Assembly: GCA_021815655.1 (NCBI GenBank)
Contig: JAKAGJ010000026.1
Location: 1-10,253 of the forward strand
DNA from: Deltaproteobacteria bacterium
Lineage (GTDB): Bacteria > Desulfobacterota > Desulfarculia > Desulfarculales > Desulfarculaceae
Length of the DNA stretch: 10,253 bases
Reading direction: 5' to 3'
Shown: piece by piece, positions 8,634 to 10,253 of the stretch
How the letters are laid out: each line of letters begins with the position of its first letter
How positions within the stretch are numbered: position 1 is the first letter of the stretch
Made by a program: the position numbers and the translations under genes
Notes under the pieces: generated by a model
Seen by the model: the letters and a program-made list of their open reading frames with translations, nothing else
The model's database searches: none
What the model was told of the DNA's origin: nothing

Positions 8634-8663
8634 GTCCCGCGGGGCGCATTGGCCCCGCGGGAC
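8634..8663 (-). promoter_or_regulatory. Intercistronic stem-loop between the binding-protein gene and livH
   Basis: GTCCCGCGGGGC (8634-8645) and GCCCCGCGGGAC (8652-8663) form a perfect 12-bp stem with a 6-nt loop. It lies within the 109-bp gap of the operon, downstream of the binding-protein stop in transcription order. No T-run follows on the minus strand, so it is not a standard terminator. In operons for binding-protein-dependent transporters, hairpins at this place commonly block 3' exonucleases or reduce read-through, keeping the binding protein in excess over the permease. That role is inferred here. Confidence 0.65.
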
Positions 8664-8688
8664 GTCCAAGCGGAAAAACCAGGGGCGG

Positions 8689-9837
8689 CTACATGCCGAA
8701 GATAACGAACTTGCCGTCCTTGACGACCTGCACCACCGGCTGGGAGCCGGCGTCGCGGCCGGGGGTGAAGTAGAAGGGTCCCAGCACGGTGTCCAGGTCC
8801 TTGATCTGGGTCAGGGCCTCGCGGATGGCGGCGCGATTATTGGGGTCGCCGGCCTTCTTGATGGCCTGGTAGGCGATGTGCACGCCGGCGAAGGCCTGGG
8901 CCGCGAACTGGTCCGGCGGGGTGCCGAACTTCTTGGTGTAGTCCTCCACGAACTTCTTGTTCACGGGCAAAGGCGAGCTGGCGTTCCAGGCCGCGCCCAC
9001 GATGACGCCCTCGGCGGCGGCCCCGGCGTTCTTGATAAGGGCCGGAGAGTTGAAGCCGTTGCCGCCCACGATGGGCACGTTCTGGGCGATGCCCAGCTGG
9101 CGAGCCTGGGAGACGATACCCGAGGCCTCCTCCACCAGGGCCGAGCAGATGATGGCGTCGGGGGCCATGCCCTTGATCTGGGTGAGCTGGGGCGAGAAGT
9201 CGCGGTCGCCCTTGGCGAAGGAAAGCTCGCTCAATATCTGGATGCCGGATTCGGCCAGGGCGGCCTTGAAGGCCTGGTAGCCGGCCTTGGTGAAGGCGTC
9301 GTCATTGCCGTAGAGCAGGGCCACCTTCTTGATGCCCAGCTTGGCCTTGATCGCCTTGATGGTGTTGGGGATGACCACGCCCTCGGTGAGCGAGTCGCGG
9401 AAGATGTAGTCGCCGATCTCGGTGATGCCCTGGGCGGTGTTGCTGATGGCCAAGACCGGCGTCTTGGACTGCTGGGCGATGCGGTCGGCCACCTGGGCGG
9501 TGTTGGACAAGGTGGGCCCGATAATCATGGAAACCTTGTCGGCGTTGATGAATTTCTGGAAGACGTTGATGCCCTGCTGGGGGGTGCTGGCGTCGTCCTC
9601 GAACAACAGTTTCAGCTTGAGCCCGCCAGCGCCGGCGGCGGCGTTGATCTGCTCCATGGCCAGGGAGGCGCCGTTCTTTTGGGTGGCGCCATAGGCGGCG
9701 GCGCCGCCGGTCATGCTGAAGGCGCAGCCGATTTTGGCCTCGGCGGCTTCGGCGGCCTGCGGCAAGCCCCAGGCGGTCAAGGCCATGAGGGCCAGAGAGG
9801 CGACGGAAACCCTAAACAGACCTTTGTTTTTGCTCAT
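8689..9837 (-). CDS. LivJ/LivK-like periplasmic substrate-binding protein (Peripla_BP_6)
   Basis: The periplasmic receptor of the transporter, 382 residues. A Sec signal peptide covers about 1-31: basic KNKGLFR, a hydrophobic core VSVASLALMALTAW, then AEA before the mature AEAKIG; there is no lipobox cysteine, so it should be soluble. The mature part has the type I periplasmic fold pattern: SMTGGAAAYG and GASLAMEQINAAAG near the start, IIGPTLSNTA at 105-114, ISNTAQGITE with YIFRD at about 131-148, VALLYGNDDAF at 172-182, and a C-terminal half with FAAQAFAGVHIAYQAIKKAG. It is the first gene of the operon. Its promoter and AGGAGG site are well formed, though the spacing of the latter is unusual. 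Ligands of this family include branched-chain and other amino acids, amides, urea and some carboxylates; the ligand here is not determinable by eye. Confidence 0.94.
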   Translation of the reverse strand: MSKNKGLFRVSVASLALMALTAWGLPQAAEAAEAKIGCAFSMTGGAAAYGATQKNGASLAMEQINAAAGAGGLKLKLLFEDDASTPQQGINVFQKFINADKVSMIIGPTLSNTAQVADRIAQQSKTPVLAISNTAQGITEIGDYIFRDSLTEGVVIPNTIKAIKAKLGIKKVALLYGNDDAFTKAGYQAFKAALAESGIQILSELSFAKGDRDFSPQLTQIKGMAPDAIICSALVEEASGIVSQARQLGIAQNVPIVGGNGFNSPALIKNAGAAAEGVIVGAAWNASSPLPVNKKFVEDYTKKFGTPPDQFAAQAFAGVHIAYQAIKKAGDPNNRAAIREALTQIKDLDTVLGPFYFTPGRDAGSQPVVQVVKDGKFVIFGM

Positions 9838-9854
9838 GGGATCATGATCCTCCT
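9834..9854 (-). promoter_or_regulatory. Ribosome binding site of the binding-protein gene, with overlapping mini-ORF
   Basis: On the minus strand a consensus AGGAGG (9849-9854) lies 11 nt before the ATG at 9837. Between them sits another ATG (9845) that starts the four-codon frame ATG-ATC-CCA-TGA, whose stop overlaps the annotated start. The DNA at 9839-9850 is the perfect palindrome GGATCATGATCC, which in RNA could fold GGAU with AUCC and cover the end of the ribosome binding site. The longer frame is the real gene because it encodes a proper signal peptide. Confidence 0.6.
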
Positions 9855-9912
9855 GCGGGTGGCTGACATTTCCCTCATCTTGGCGAGCCCGTACCGGCCC
9901 TAGAATTTACCC

Positions 9913-9942
9913 ATTATACTAATAGGCTCTGCCTCTTGCCAA
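9913..9942 (-). promoter_or_regulatory. Sigma-70-type promoter of the liv transporter operon
   Basis: Minus strand: TTGGCA (9937-9942, five of six matches to TTGACA), an 18-bp spacer, then a perfect TATAAT (9913-9918). Transcription would begin near 9906, giving a leader of about 69 nt before the binding-protein ATG at 9837. The position, in an AT-rich pocket upstream of the first operon gene, fits well. No operator for a known regulator was recognised. Confidence 0.7.
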
Positions 9943-9960
9943 CCCGCTTGCGCGGCCGCC

Positions 9961-10156
9961 GCCGGCGGGGGGCGGTATAATTAAATTCCAGAAGGCCAGG
10001 ACGGAGGCTCGGGCTGGTCCCCGGCCCGCGCCGCCCGGCCCCGGCGGCTAGGACGTGGACGGCCATGCCTGGCGCCTGTTATCCTGGCCGGGGCCGGTGG
10101 CAGTCGGTTTTTTATCCGCCCGCCAGACCCGGTTCCAAGCAGAAGGGATTAGCGCC
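9961..10156 (+). promoter_or_regulatory. GC-rich leader of the right-edge gene with alternative stems and a T-tract
   Basis: A perfect TATAAT lies at 9976-9981, without a good -35. If used, transcription would begin near 9988 with a leader of about 170 nt. Within it CCGGCCCCGGC (10035-10045) is the exact complement of GCCGGGGCCGG (10087-10097), 41 nt apart. The 3' part of that stem can instead pair as CCGG (10094-10097) with TCGG (10104-10107), directly followed by six Ts (10108-10113). A smaller stem, GCCGCC/GGCGGC, occupies 10030-10048. The arrangement resembles an attenuator, but no known riboswitch class was recognised and GC richness makes chance pairing likely. Confidence 0.35.
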
Positions 10157-10253
10157 ATGGTCGAACAGCAGGTGTCCCCCCCGGAACTCCAAGCCGAGTT
10201 GCATGCCCTGCGCCGGCGGGTGGATGAGCTGCAAAAGGCCCAGGACGAAAACG
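10157..10253 (+). CDS. N-terminal fragment of a coiled-coil-starting protein, probably a signal-transduction protein (3' end outside window)
   Basis: An ATG at 10157 opens a frame that runs off the right edge after 32 codons. It is preceded by GAAGGGA (10142-10148), a plausible ribosome binding site 8-9 nt away. The visible residues are strongly charged and helical, with leucines spaced as in a coiled coil (ELQAELHALRRRVDELQKAQ at about 10-29). Starts like this are common in PAS-containing histidine kinases and GGDEF proteins, where a helix leads into the first sensor domain, but nothing here proves that. It is divergent from the liv operon and separated from it by 319 bp. Confidence 0.7.
   Translation, partial: MVEQQVSPPELQAELHALRRRVDELQKAQDEN

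Noticed and set aside
8580..8669. 30-codon N-terminal extension of LivH
   Set aside because: It would pass through the intercistronic hairpin and encode an Arg/Pro-rich stretch unlike any LivH N-terminus.
8539..9903. A 454-codon plus-strand frame opposite the binding-protein gene
   Set aside because: Low-complexity Gly/Val/Leu/Asp composition without domain; it lies opposite a clear signal-peptide-bearing transporter protein and is an antisense artefact, like those opposite livF, livG, livM and the CoA-transferase gene.
10098..10115. Sigma-54-like TGGCAG followed by a T-rich stretch
   Set aside because: The required GG-10 bp-GC spacing is absent.
10065..10156. Possible small frame starting at ATG 10065 in the right-hand leader
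   Set aside because: No ribosome binding site precedes it, its frame differs from the gene at 10157, and the DNA is dominated by GC-rich inverted repeats.

Overview
The window is high-GC bacterial chromosomal DNA with short intergenic gaps. GC-rich third codon positions produce long but meaningless antisense reading frames. The gene content is a PAS-rich GGDEF/EAL protein, an acetate/succinate-type CoA-transferase, and a complete hydrophobic amino acid (Liv-type) ABC transporter. With the style of the coding sequence, this fits a free-living, probably anaerobic proteobacterium or desulfobacterium (for example the former Deltaproteobacteria). That placement is inference only; no rRNA or other marker gene is present.

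Layout, left to right. A gene entering from the left edge (+) encodes a multi-PAS, GGDEF and EAL protein for cyclic di-GMP turnover. It meets a convergent minus-strand gene for a YgjP-like (DUF45) zinc metallopeptidase, with 19 bp between the two stops. A 127-bp divergent region follows. It has an extended -10 promoter for the CoA-transferase gene on +, a weaker opposed promoter candidate, and two copies of a 10-bp palindrome. The CoA-transferase gene (3581-5110, +) looks monocistronic. Between it and the next, convergent operon lies a nested inverted repeat: two perfect 34-bp arms around a 29-bp loop, each arm itself a hairpin. It may be an interspersed repeat and may also act as a two-way terminator.

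The largest unit is a five-gene minus-strand operon read from about 9906 down to 5320: substrate-binding protein, LivH, LivM, LivG and LivF. It has a near-consensus sigma-70 promoter at 9913-9942. The four genes after the binding protein are tightly packed (gaps of 7 and 3 bp, then an 8-bp overlap). The 109-bp gap after the binding-protein gene contains a perfect 12-bp stem-loop without a U-tract, which would suit higher expression of the binding protein than of the membrane components. The encoded machine would bind a small amino acid or related carboxylate in the periplasm and import it through LivH/LivM, powered by LivG/LivF.

At the right edge, a divergent plus-strand gene begins at 10157 after a long GC-rich leader that can form alternative stems ending in six Ts. 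Only 32 codons are visible; they look like the coiled-coil start of a signalling protein.

I see no clearly new multi-gene system. The items most worth a second look are non-coding: the nested inverted repeat, the leader at 9988-10156, the palindrome pair at the CoA-transferase promoter, and the intercistronic hairpin of the transporter operon.
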